Shown here piece by piece: positions 35,809-44,736 of a DNA stretch of 64,000 bases. Origin of the DNA: CADCVW01 sp964251385 (GTDB lineage: Bacteria > Pseudomonadota > Alphaproteobacteria > Sphingomonadales > Sphingomonadaceae); the NCBI GenBank assembly GCA_964251385.1, contig CAXUJK010000002.1, positions 248,001 to 312,000 on the forward strand, written 5' to 3'. The position numbers and the translations under genes are program-made. Below the pieces are notes generated by a model. The model was not told the origin of the DNA and did not search any database. It saw only the letters and a list, made by a program, of their open reading frames with translations. Each line of letters starts with the position of its first letter. The first letter of the stretch is position 1.

Positions 35809-37962
35809 ATGCTGACGCGCCGCGGCCTTCTGATCGGGGGCGGGGCGGGGGCTGGACTGCTCGTCGCCTATGCATTGTGGCCGCGGTCGTACGAGCATGG
35901 CCTGCGCGCCAACCCCGGCGAGACGGTGTTCGACGCGTTCCTCAAGATCGGGACGGACGGGCGGGTGACCGTCGTGGTGCCGCAGGCGGAGATGGGGCAG
36001 GGGGTTTACACCGCGCTGCCGCAGATCGTCGCGGACGAGCTGGGCGCGGACTGGCGTACGGTGGGGGTGGAGCCCGCAGCCGGCGGGCCGCTTTATGCGA
36101 ACATCTTGTGGGCGGAGGAGCTTCGGCCGACGCCGATCACCGCCGAGTATGCGCGGCGGACGGGGCTGATGCTGACGGGCGGGTCGAGTTCGGTGCGCAT
36201 GTTCGCCGAGCCCTTGCGCGGCGCGGGCGCGGGCGCGCGCGTGCTGCTGAGCAAGGCGGCGGCGGCGCGTTGGGACGTGCCGTGGGAGGAATGCGAGGCG
36301 GCGGACGGGTTCGTGTCCGCACGCGGCAAGCGGTTGCGCTTCGCCGAGCTGGCCGATGCGGCGGCGGGGCTGGAGCTGCCGGATATCGTGCCGCGTCGCG
36401 CGCCGGGGACGGGCACGCTGACGGGGCAATCGGTGCCGCGCATCGACACGCCCGCCAAGCTCGACGGGTCGGCGCGGTTCGCGGGGGACGTGCGCGTGCC
36501 GGGGCTGGTGTACGCGTCGATCCGGCAGGGAACGCTCGCGGGGGCGGACCGGGTCGCGGCCAGGCGGGTGGCGGGCGTGATCGACATCGTCGAGCGGCCG
36601 GGCTGGATCGCGGTCGTGGCGGCAAGTTGGTGGGCGGCGGAACGGGGCGCGGAGGCGCTCAAGGCGCGGTTCGCGGGAGGTTCCGCTTCCGATCGGACGA
36701 TCGAGGAGCGGCTCGCGGGTGCGCTCGCGACGGGCGAGGCGACGCGCACGTACGAGGCGGGGGACAGCGAGGCCGTGTTGTCGGAAGGGAGCGTGTTCGC
36801 GGCCAACTACCATGTCGGCGCTGCCCCGCATGCGGCGGTGGAGACGCCGACCGCGACCGCGCGGTTCACGGGCGACCGGCTGGAGGTGTGGGCGGGGACG
36901 CAGGCGCGCACGTTCGCGATAGATGCGGCGGCGCGGGCGGGCGGGGTCGGGCGCGCCCGCGTGACGCTCTACCCGATGCTGCTGGGCGGCGGGTTCGGAC
37001 GGGGGTTCGAGATCGCGGTGGTCGAACAGGTGGTGGCGATCGCCAAGGCGGTGCGGCGGCCCGTGCAGCTGGTCTGGTCGCGCGCGCAGGATCTGACGCA
37101 CGACGCGATGCGGCCGGTCGTGCACGCGCGGCTGACCGCGCGCGTCGCGACCGGGGGAATATCGGGGTGGAACGCGCGCATCGCCGCGCCCGCGACGGTG
37201 GCGGAGACGTACGCGCGGGCGACGGGCGACGAGGTTCGCGCCGCGGCGGGCGAGGCGGCGGCGGTCGAAGGAGCGGTTCCACCCTACGCGATCGCCGCCG
37301 TGGCGGTCGACCATGTGCCCGCCGACACGGGCGTGCCCAGCGGCATGTGGCGAGGGCGGGCGAACGGTCACACCGCGTTCCTCACCGAAAGCTTTGTGGA
37401 TGAACTTGCAAGATTGACGGGAGCGGAGCCGTTCTCGTTCCGCATGGGGATGCTCGGCAACAACCCGCGGTTCGCGCGCGTGCTGAGCGCCGCCGCCGCG
37501 CTCGGCGTCTGGGACGGGGGCGGGACGGGGAGCGCCATGGGGCTGGCGGCGCATGGCATGGCCGGATCGATCGCGGCCATGGTGGTCGAGGTCCGCGTCG
37601 ATGCCGGGCAGCGCCTGCGCGTCACGCGCGTGTCGGCGGCGGTCGACGTCGGGCGCGTGATCAATCCGGACCTGGTGCGTCAGCAGGTCGAGGGCGGCAT
37701 CATGTGGGGGATCGCGGCGGCCACCGGGTCGCCGATCGCCTTCGCCGGTGGTTTACCGACCGCGCGCACCCTATCTGAACTGGGTCTGCCGAGGCTGACC
37801 GACACGCCCGAGATGAGGATCGAGATCTTGCCCAGCCTGGAACCGGCAGGCGGCGCGGAAGAAATCGCCGTGCCCCCCGTCGCCCCCGCGATCGCGAATG
37901 CCGTTTTCGCGGCGACCGGCCAGCGGTTGCGCGAACTGCCGCTGAGGCTCGGCGGGCGATGA
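35809..37962 (+). CDS. molybdopterin-binding large subunit, xanthine dehydrogenase/isoquinoline oxidoreductase (IorB-like) family
   Basis: This 717-residue protein has a Tat-type leader (TRRGLLIGGGAGAG) and the IorB-like layout: VVVPQAEMGQGVYTALPQIV, LGGGFGRGFEI, VSAAVDVGRVINPDLV and the catalytic-Glu region GGAEEIAVPPVAPAIANA. Such subunits hold a Mo-cytosine dinucleotide cofactor and oxidise N-heterocycles or aldehydes at the periplasmic face. They normally pair with a small 2Fe-2S subunit (IorA), and no such gene lies beside it. It overlaps hemH (ATGA at 37959). The substrate is unknown. Confidence 0.85.
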   Translation: MLTRRGLLIGGGAGAGLLVAYALWPRSYEHGLRANPGETVFDAFLKIGTDGRVTVVVPQAEMGQGVYTALPQIVADELGADWRTVGVEPAAGGPLYANILWAEELRPTPITAEYARRTGLMLTGGSSSVRMFAEPLRGAGAGARVLLSKAAAARWDVPWEECEAADGFVSARGKRLRFAELADAAAGLELPDIVPRRAPGTGTLTGQSVPRIDTPAKLDGSARFAGDVRVPGLVYASIRQGTLAGADRVAARRVAGVIDIVERPGWIAVVAASWWAAERGAEALKARFAGGSASDRTIEERLAGALATGEATRTYEAGDSEAVLSEGSVFAANYHVGAAPHAAVETPTATARFTGDRLEVWAGTQARTFAIDAAARAGGVGRARVTLYPMLLGGGFGRGFEIAVVEQVVAIAKAVRRPVQLVWSRAQDLTHDAMRPVVHARLTARVATGGISGWNARIAAPATVAETYARATGDEVRAAAGEAAAVEGAVPPYAIAAVAVDHVPADTGVPSGMWRGRANGHTAFLTESFVDELARLTGAEPFSFRMGMLGNNPRFARVLSAAAALGVWDGGGTGSAMGLAAHGMAGSIAAMVVEVRVDAGQRLRVTRVSAAVDVGRVINPDLVRQQVEGGIMWGIAAATGSPIAFAGGLPTARTLSELGLPRLTDTPEMRIEILPSLEPAGGAEEIAVPPVAPAIANAVFAATGQRLRELPLRLGGR

Positions 37963-38966
37963 CTCTGCCGAACGACCATCCGGGGGTCGCACCCCGAAAA
38001 GTCGGCGTGCTGATCGTCAACCTCGGAACGCCGGACGCGCCCGATGCGCCTGCGGTGCGGCGTTACCTCAAGCAGTTCCTGTCCGACCGGCGGGTGGTGG
38101 AAATCCCGCGGTTGCTGTGGCAGCCGATCCTGCGAGGGATCATCCTGAACACGCGGCCGAAGAAATCCGCGCACGCCTACAAACAGGTTTGGAGCGAGGA
38201 CGGATCGCCCCTTGCCGCGATCACGAAGGCGCAGACGGAGAAGCTCAAGGGGCGGTTCGGCGACGGCGTCGTTGTCGATTGGGCGATGCGGTACGGCAAT
38301 CCCGCGATATCCACCGCGCTGGCGGAGCTGAAGCGGACCGGGTGCGAGCGCATCCTGATAGCCCCGCTGTATCCGCAGTTCTGCGCCGCGACGACGGCGA
38401 CCGCCAACGACGAGGCGTTCGCGAGCCTTATCGCGATGCGTTGGCAGCCCGCGCTGCGTACGTTGCCGCCGTACCACGACGATCCGCTCTACATCGATGC
38501 GCTTGCCGCGTCGGTGACGGCGAGTTTGGCGAAGCTCGACTTCTCGCCGGATGCGATCCTGACCAGCTTCCATGGCATGCCCAAGCGTACGCTGGAGCTC
38601 GGCGATCCGTATCATTGCCACTGCCAGAAGACCGCGCGGCTGCTGTCCGAAAAGCTCGGGCGGCCTTTGATGGTCACGTTCCAGTCGCGGTTCGGACCCG
38701 CCAAATGGCTCGAGCCCGCGACCGATCTGACGCTGGGCGCATTGCCCGCGCAGGGGGTAAGGAAGGTTGCGATCGTGTCGCCGGGTTTTTCGGCGGACTG
38801 CCTCGAAACATTGGAAGAATTGAATATCCGCGGTCGCGAGACTTTCGTCGAGGCGGGCGGGACGGACTTCGCGTACCTGCCGTGCCTGAACGACTCCGCG
38901 CCAGGCATGGCGATGCTGGAGGCGATCGTCGCGCGTGAGCTTGAAGGCTGGGTGGCGCGGGCCTAA
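37959..38966 (+). CDS. hemH: ferrochelatase
   Basis: This 335-residue protein inserts ferrous iron into protoporphyrin IX, the last step of haem synthesis. Active-site His205 is in LTSFHGMP and Glu283 in CLETLEELNI; the N-terminal VGVLIVNLGTPDAP and the FLSDRRVVEIP segment are standard. The start overlaps the stop of the Mo-hydroxylase gene by four bases, which is unusual company for hemH and may just reflect compact packing. Length is normal. Confidence 0.95.
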   Translation: MTLPNDHPGVAPRKVGVLIVNLGTPDAPDAPAVRRYLKQFLSDRRVVEIPRLLWQPILRGIILNTRPKKSAHAYKQVWSEDGSPLAAITKAQTEKLKGRFGDGVVVDWAMRYGNPAISTALAELKRTGCERILIAPLYPQFCAATTATANDEAFASLIAMRWQPALRTLPPYHDDPLYIDALAASVTASLAKLDFSPDAILTSFHGMPKRTLELGDPYHCHCQKTARLLSEKLGRPLMVTFQSRFGPAKWLEPATDLTLGALPAQGVRKVAIVSPGFSADCLETLEELNIRGRETFVEAGGTDFAYLPCLNDSAPGMAMLEAIVARELEGWVARA

Positions 38967-39025
38967 GCCGGTTGCACGGGTACGAAGGCGCAAAGCCTCG
39001 GCCGAACCTTGGGAGAGGACTTCAA

Positions 39026-39748
39026 ATGGCACGCGTAGCGATCGTCACCGGTGGAACCCGCGGGATCGGGGAGGCGGTCAGCCTGGCCTTGCAGGCGGAA
39101 GGCATGACGGTCGCCGCGACTTACGCGGGCAATGATGACAAGGCCCGCGCGTTCACCGACCGGACGGGGATCAAGGCGTTCCGGTTCGACGTGTCCGACT
39201 ACGAGGCGTGCCAGGCGGGCGTGAAGGAGATCGAAGGCGCGGTCGGGCCCGTCGACGTGCTCGTCAACAACGCGGGCATCACGCGCGACGGGACGTTGTT
39301 GAAAATGAGCTACGACGACTGGAAGGCGGTCGTCGACACTAATCTGGGCGGGTGCTTCAACATGGCGAAAGCCGTGTTCACCGGCATGCGCGAGCGCAAA
39401 TACGGGCGCATCGTCAACATCGGTTCGATCAACGGCCAGGCGGGCCAATACGGCCAGGTCAACTACGCCGCCGCCAAGTCCGGCATTCACGGGTTTACGA
39501 AAGCACTGGCGCAGGAAGGCGCAAAGGCGGGGATCACCGTCAACGCGATCGCGCCCGGGTACATCGACACGGACATGGTGGCGGCGGTGCCCGCGGACGT
39601 GCTGGCCAAGATCGTCGCGCGCGTGCCCGTCGGACGACTGGGCCGCGCGGACGAGATCGCGCGCGGGGTCGTGTTCCTGACGGGAGAGGATGCGGGGTTC
39701 GTGACGGGGTCGACGCTGTCGATCAACGGCGGACAGCATATGTATTGA
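39026..39748 (+). CDS. phaB: acetoacetyl-CoA reductase (SDR family)
   Basis: This 240-residue short-chain dehydrogenase has the NADP loop VTGGTRGIGEAV, NNAG (NNAGITRDGTLLKM), catalytic Ser in NIGSINGQAGQ, YAAAKSG (Tyr/Lys), and IAPGYIDTDMV. The sequence pattern matches PhaB, which makes (R)-3-hydroxybutyryl-CoA for polyhydroxybutyrate; FabG is the main alternative. The ATG at 39026 has AGAGGA upstream. No phaA or phaC is next to it. Confidence 0.88.
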   Translation: MARVAIVTGGTRGIGEAVSLALQAEGMTVAATYAGNDDKARAFTDRTGIKAFRFDVSDYEACQAGVKEIEGAVGPVDVLVNNAGITRDGTLLKMSYDDWKAVVDTNLGGCFNMAKAVFTGMRERKYGRIVNIGSINGQAGQYGQVNYAAAKSGIHGFTKALAQEGAKAGITVNAIAPGYIDTDMVAAVPADVLAKIVARVPVGRLGRADEIARGVVFLTGEDAGFVTGSTLSINGGQHMY

Positions 39749-39761
39749 GGTCGAGGCGCGG

Positions 39762-39992
39762 GTGTACGAGGGACCGCGCAAACGATCGGTGATGATCGCG
39801 GGGCATGCGACGTCGATCAGCCTGGAGCCGCTGTTCTGGGACGCGCTCAAGGCTGCGGCGGCGGCGGAGGCGGTGCCGTTGTCCGCGCTGGTCGCCCGCA
39901 TCGATGCCGAACGGATCGGCGTGAGCGATCCGCCCAACCTCGCCAGCGCGATCCGGCTGTGGCTGCTGGCGCAGAGCCTAGCGCGCGAGTAG
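39762..39992 (+). CDS. ribbon-helix-helix domain protein
   Basis: This small 76-residue protein carries one ribbon-helix-helix fold: RKRSVMIAGHATSISLEPLFW forms the strand and first helix, and SALVARIDAER the second. It matches the RHH_4 family, small alphaproteobacterial proteins probably binding DNA. The start is GTG at 39762, 13 bases after phaB, with GAGG upstream; an ATG ten codons on is possible. Its last 15 bases overlap the 3' end of the convergent gdhB gene. Confidence 0.8.
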   Translation: MYEGPRKRSVMIAGHATSISLEPLFWDALKAAAAAEAVPLSALVARIDAERIGVSDPPNLASAIRLWLLAQSLARE

Positions 39993-42900
39993 CGCTCGCG
40001 CCTGGCTGGCGATCTGCGCGAGCATCGCGCTCGTGGGGATGGGTGCGGTCCTTGCCCGGTCGACGAGGCGGCGGAACTGGTCGATGCGAGGGGCTTTCGC
40101 GGTTGCCCAGCGGTCTATGTCGCCGCCGGGGCTCGCGGGCGCGACGCCCGCCAGGAAGTCCAGCCGGAGCTGTTCGAAGTCGCGGGCCAAGCCGGCCGTC
40201 AACAAGCGTTCCCAACCGTCGGCGGGGGCGAACCGCGCAGCGGCGGATTGGGCCCAGTCGAGGCCCAGCGTTTCGCCGAGCTTCGTGTAGCATTCGGCGA
40301 GCGCGATTTCGTCGATGCCGTTGGTCTGCGCGAGGCCGGCGATGCCGATCACGCCGTCGAGTTCGAACAAGCGAACGATGCGTTCGACAAGCGCACGCGG
40401 CGCGCCCAGCGCGTTGAGGCGCTGGCGATGCCCCGCCGCCTGCGCGCGCGCCTCGGCGCGGAGCAGGCGTTCGGCGGCGGCGCTCAGCCGTTCGAACCCG
40501 GGTTTCAGCAATGCGACGATGTCACCGATGGATAGGCCCTGCGGCACCGCGCGGACGAGGTCCGAGACGTGCAGCCGCGCGCCCAGCGCGACCTGCGCGT
40601 AGAGGTCGAGCCGCGAGCCTTCCGCGATGCCCAAGCCGTCGATCTCGTCCCAGATCGACTGCAGGTCGAGCAAGCGTTCGGCCGCGACGAACGCGGTCGC
40701 CGCGTGTTCGAGCGTCGTGCCTTCCTCTTCCGTCAGGTCGAGCGGGGTGGTGATGCCGAGTCGATTGACGAACCGGTTGGCGACTTTGGTCGCGACGATC
40801 TGGCGGCGCAGGCGGTGGCGCAGGAGGGCGTCCGGGTGCGCCGCCTGCAGCGCCTTGGGAAACGCCCGCAACAGCTCGTCGTCCAGCGTCGGGTCGGACG
40901 ACAGGTCGCCCGCCTCGATCGCCTTTTGCAGCGCCATCTTGGCGGTGGACAGAAGGACGGCGAGTTCGGGACGCGTCAATCCCCGGTTGTCGCCCGCGCG
41001 GCGCTGCAGTTCCTCGTTGGCGGCCAGGCCTTCGACCTCGCGGTCGAGCGAGCCTTCGGCCTCCAACAGTTCCGCGGCGCGCATCAGCGCGGGCAGGCCG
41101 GCGGCGCCCGCGCGCTCGGCAATGGACAAAGCGAGCGTCTGCATGCGGTTGTCGTCGAGCACGAGTTCGGCGACCTCGTCCGTCATCGACGACAGCAGCG
41201 TGTTGCGATCGTCGAAACTCAGCCGCCCGCTCGTCATCAGGCTGTTCAACGCGATCTTGATGTTGACCTCGTTGTCCGAACAATCGACGCCGGCCGAATT
41301 GTCGATGAAGTCGGTGTTGATGCGGCCGCCGGCGCTCGCGAACTCAATCCGCGCCGCCATGGTGATGGCGAGGTTCGCGCCTTCGCCGATCGCGGTCGCG
41401 CGGAGGTCGGACGCGTCGACGCGCAGGGAGTCGTTGGCAGGGTCGCCGACCTCGACGTGGTTTTCGTCCGACGCTTTGACGTACGTGCCGATGCCGCCGA
41501 ACCAGATGAGGTCAACCGAGGCCTTCAGGATCGTGGAGATCAACGTGGTCGGGTCGATCGCGGCGTCGGCAAGCCCAAGCGCCGCGGTTGCTTCCGGCGA
41601 AAGCACGATCTCCTTCTGCGAACGCGGGAAGACACCGCCGCCCGCGGATAGCAGCGTCTTGTCATAGTCGTCCCAGGAGGAACGCGGCAGGTCGAACAGG
41701 CGCTGGCGCTCGGCGAAGCTGGCGGCCGGGTTGGGATCGGGATCGATGAAGATGTGGCGATGATCGAACGCGGCGACGAGCTTGACCGCCTTGGACAGCA
41801 GCAGGCCGTTGCCGAATACGTCGCCCGACATGTCGCCGCACCCGACCATGCGGATCGGCTGCGTCTGCACGTCGATGCCGGTTTCGGCGAAGTGGCGCTG
41901 GACGGAGATCCATGCGCCTCTTGCCGTGATCGCCATCGCCTTGTGGTCGTAGCCCTGGCTGCCGCCGCTCGCGAACGCGTCGCCGAGCCAGAAGCCGCGC
42001 TCGAGCGCGATCGCGTTGGCGACGTCGGAGAAGCTGGCCGTGCCCTTGTCGGCGGCGACGACGAAATAAGGGTCGTCGCCGTCGCGGACCTTCACGCCGT
42101 CGGGGTGGACGATGTCGTCGCCGGAAATGTTGTCGGTGACGGAAAGCAACGAGCGGATGAAGATGCGGTAGGTTTCGGTGCCTTCCGCGAGCCAGGCGTC
42201 GCGGTTCGTCGCGACGGGCGGCAGCTGCTTGGGGTAGAAGCCGCCCTTCGCTCCGGTCGGTACGATGACCGCGTTCTTGACGACCTGCGCCTTCATCAAC
42301 CCCAAAATTTCCGTCCGGAAGTCGTCGCGGCGGTCGGACCAGCGCAGGCCTCCGCGCGCGACGGGACCGGAGCGGAGGTGGATGCCTTCGACGCGCGGCG
42401 AATAGACCCAGATCTCGCGCCACGGCACGGGGGCGGGAAGGCCGGGGATGCCCGCGCTGTCGAGCTTGAACGCGAGCGCCTCGCTCGCTGCGGGGACGAA
42501 CGCGTTGGTGCGCAGCGTGGCAAGCACGACCGAGCGGAACAGGCGCAGGATGCGGTCGTCGTCGATCGCCTTGACGGAGGCGAGCCCGGCCTCGATCGCG
42601 CGTTCTTCGGCCGTGCCGTCCGCTCCCCCGCTTTCAGAATTGGCGCGGTGGCGCGCCTCGAACAAGGCGACCAAAGCGCTCGTCACCGCGGGCGCGCGGC
42701 GGAGCGCGTCGACGACGGTGAGCAGGCCGTAGGAAAGCCCCGTCTGACGCAAATAACGGAACCAGGCGCGGAACAGCAGGGCGGCCGAGGGCTCCAGCCC
42801 CGACAGCATGATCAGCATGTTGAATTCGTCGTTCTCGGCGGTGCCCTCAAGCACCGACGCGATCGCGTTCTCCACGATGTCCGCGCGCGCCAGCAATGCC

Positions 42901-44627
42901 GTGACGTCCGTCGCATCGGGGACTTCAAGCAAGAATTCGCTGATGTGGCCGAGCCTGCCGCCGCCGATCTCGGTCGCGACTTCCTCGAGAACGCGAAAGC
43001 CGAAATTCTCGAGCACGGGAACCGCGTCGGACAATGCGATGAGACCGCTGGAGCGGTACGCCTTGAGGCGCAGTTCGCACGTTCCGTCCTCGCCGCGGTA
43101 AAGCCGTGCGCCGCGATCGTTGCCGCCTTCGAGGCTGCACAGGCGCAGGATGTCGGTCGCGCCGTCGCGTGCGGACGATCGCGCGCGATAGCTTTCGGGG
43201 AACGCATTTTCGTAGGTCAGCGACAGGCGGGTCGCGCGACTGGAGCCCACCTGTTCGACGAGCTCGGCTTCCACCCCGGGTGCCCAGCCGCGGACCATGA
43301 TGTCGAGCCTGCGGTCGAGCGCGGCGGAGTCGGGCACGGACGTGCCCGGCGGCACGTCGAGCGTGAAGCGGAGCAGGGCCAGTTCGCCATCGCCCAATTC
43401 GACCGTCCAGTTCGAGATCTCGCTGGCATGCGCCGCCTCCTGCAGCATTGCGCCGATCGCCAGCCGCCGTGTGGTCGACATGTCGTCGCGCGGCAGCCAC
43501 ACGAACGCGAACAGCTTGAGGCCGAGCGCCCCCGGCAGCACGAGCAGCGTCGGGCGCGGGCGATCGGCGAGCGACATCGCGGTCAGCGACACGGTCTCCA
43601 CGCTGTCCGCGTCGAGCGCGACGAGCAGGTCGTGGGGCAGCGAGGCCACCGCGTGGCGCAGCGCTTTCGCCGCGTGGCCGTGAGGGGAAAAGCCGAACTT
43701 GGCTTCCATGCCGTGGAGGCGTTCGCGTAGCACGGGGACGGTTTCGGGCGGCTCGCGCAAGGCCGCGCTGGTCCAGAGCGCGGCGTGGACGGACAGCGTA
43801 CCGTCGCCCGACGGCACGATGACGAGGTCGAGCGGCACGCGGCGGTGGACGGTGGAGGCGCGATCTGCCTTGCCGATAAGCGGCAGGTCCGATGCGATGC
43901 GACCGCCTCCCAGGACCGCGCTCAGCGGTGCCCCCGAGGCGAAGCGTGCGTTCGAGCCCAGAATGCCGATCGCGTCGTGGACGCCGCCGTCGGCGGCGAC
44001 GCGCGCGGAGCCGAGCAGCGTCAGCTTGTGGTCGGAAAACCAGCGCAGCAGGTCGGCGTGCTCGCCCACGCCCGATCCCATCCGGCCGAGGCGTACCGCG
44101 TCCGCCTCCAGCCGGGTCTTCATCTCGGGCCAGTCGACGACCGCGGCGCGCACGTCCGCCAGCACCGCCTCCAGTTCGGCGACCAACTCGCGTCGTTCGC
44201 GGGCGTCCGCCCTGTCGAGTTCGATGTAGATGATCGATTCGAGCGCTTCGCCTTCCAGCGCCAGCAGCCGACCGTCCGCGTCGCGCTTCGCGGTGAGGAC
44301 GGGGTGGAGCAGGCGGTGAATGGTGAGGCCGTGCGCGGCGATCGCGGCGGCGACGCTGTCGACCAGGAACGGCATGTCGTCGTTGACGAGCACGAGCCGC
44401 ATGCGCCGCTGGTTGCCCGCCGCCCCGCCCGCCGATTCCAGATGCACGGTCGCGGCCAGTTCTTTCCGCACGGCGGCCGCGGCGGCGACGAATCCTGCCG
44501 CCTCGCGGCAGGCGCCCGGGTCGAAGCCGTCCGACTCGCCCGGCAGCGCGCTTCGCGAGAGTGCGGCACAGAGCGCCGTCACCAGCTCCGGGTCTTGAGG
44601 AGCGGTCGCCGGTGCGATGGTCGCCAT
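39978..44627 (-). CDS. gdhB: NAD-specific glutamate dehydrogenase, 180-kDa type
   Basis: This 1549-residue enzyme deaminates glutamate to 2-oxoglutarate with NAD. Its size is right for the large (L180) class, with an N-terminal regulatory half (about 1-700, ACT-like folds) and a catalytic half. Catalytic signs are RGGLRWSDRRDDFRTEILGL, the lysine in VPTGAKGGFYPKQLPP (about residue 790), and VGCGDMSGDVFGNG. A C-terminal helical region follows (about 1200-1549). It stands as a single gene. The opposite strand has several long open frames that I regard as GC-driven shadows. Confidence 0.95.
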   Translation of the reverse strand: MATIAPATAPQDPELVTALCAALSRSALPGESDGFDPGACREAAGFVAAAAAVRKELAATVHLESAGGAAGNQRRMRLVLVNDDMPFLVDSVAAAIAAHGLTIHRLLHPVLTAKRDADGRLLALEGEALESIIYIELDRADARERRELVAELEAVLADVRAAVVDWPEMKTRLEADAVRLGRMGSGVGEHADLLRWFSDHKLTLLGSARVAADGGVHDAIGILGSNARFASGAPLSAVLGGGRIASDLPLIGKADRASTVHRRVPLDLVIVPSGDGTLSVHAALWTSAALREPPETVPVLRERLHGMEAKFGFSPHGHAAKALRHAVASLPHDLLVALDADSVETVSLTAMSLADRPRPTLLVLPGALGLKLFAFVWLPRDDMSTTRRLAIGAMLQEAAHASEISNWTVELGDGELALLRFTLDVPPGTSVPDSAALDRRLDIMVRGWAPGVEAELVEQVGSSRATRLSLTYENAFPESYRARSSARDGATDILRLCSLEGGNDRGARLYRGEDGTCELRLKAYRSSGLIALSDAVPVLENFGFRVLEEVATEIGGGRLGHISEFLLEVPDATDVTALLARADIVENAIASVLEGTAENDEFNMLIMLSGLEPSAALLFRAWFRYLRQTGLSYGLLTVVDALRRAPAVTSALVALFEARHRANSESGGADGTAEERAIEAGLASVKAIDDDRILRLFRSVVLATLRTNAFVPAASEALAFKLDSAGIPGLPAPVPWREIWVYSPRVEGIHLRSGPVARGGLRWSDRRDDFRTEILGLMKAQVVKNAVIVPTGAKGGFYPKQLPPVATNRDAWLAEGTETYRIFIRSLLSVTDNISGDDIVHPDGVKVRDGDDPYFVVAADKGTASFSDVANAIALERGFWLGDAFASGGSQGYDHKAMAITARGAWISVQRHFAETGIDVQTQPIRMVGCGDMSGDVFGNGLLLSKAVKLVAAFDHRHIFIDPDPNPAASFAERQRLFDLPRSSWDDYDKTLLSAGGGVFPRSQKEIVLSPEATAALGLADAAIDPTTLISTILKASVDLIWFGGIGTYVKASDENHVEVGDPANDSLRVDASDLRATAIGEGANLAITMAARIEFASAGGRINTDFIDNSAGVDCSDNEVNIKIALNSLMTSGRLSFDDRNTLLSSMTDEVAELVLDDNRMQTLALSIAERAGAAGLPALMRAAELLEAEGSLDREVEGLAANEELQRRAGDNRGLTRPELAVLLSTAKMALQKAIEAGDLSSDPTLDDELLRAFPKALQAAHPDALLRHRLRRQIVATKVANRFVNRLGITTPLDLTEEEGTTLEHAATAFVAAERLLDLQSIWDEIDGLGIAEGSRLDLYAQVALGARLHVSDLVRAVPQGLSIGDIVALLKPGFERLSAAAERLLRAEARAQAAGHRQRLNALGAPRALVERIVRLFELDGVIGIAGLAQTNGIDEIALAECYTKLGETLGLDWAQSAAARFAPADGWERLLTAGLARDFEQLRLDFLAGVAPASPGGDIDRWATAKAPRIDQFRRLVDRARTAPIPTSAMLAQIASQARALLAR

Positions 44628-44716
44628 GTCGTCTACACGTCCCGTTACAGCGCGACCCGAACGGGGGTCATCGGTGCGCGGGTCTATAGGTCGGCGGGGG
44701 CAGGGGGGACAAGGTG

Positions 44717-44736
44717 GTCCTCCCGTGTGGGAGGAT
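44717..44736 (-). terminator. short hairpin after the PAS_5-like gene
   Basis: On the coding strand the sequence reads TCCTCCC-ACAC-GGGAGGA, a seven-pair stem right at the stop codon of the gene ending at 44736. No T-run follows, so termination is plausible but not assured. Confidence 0.35.
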
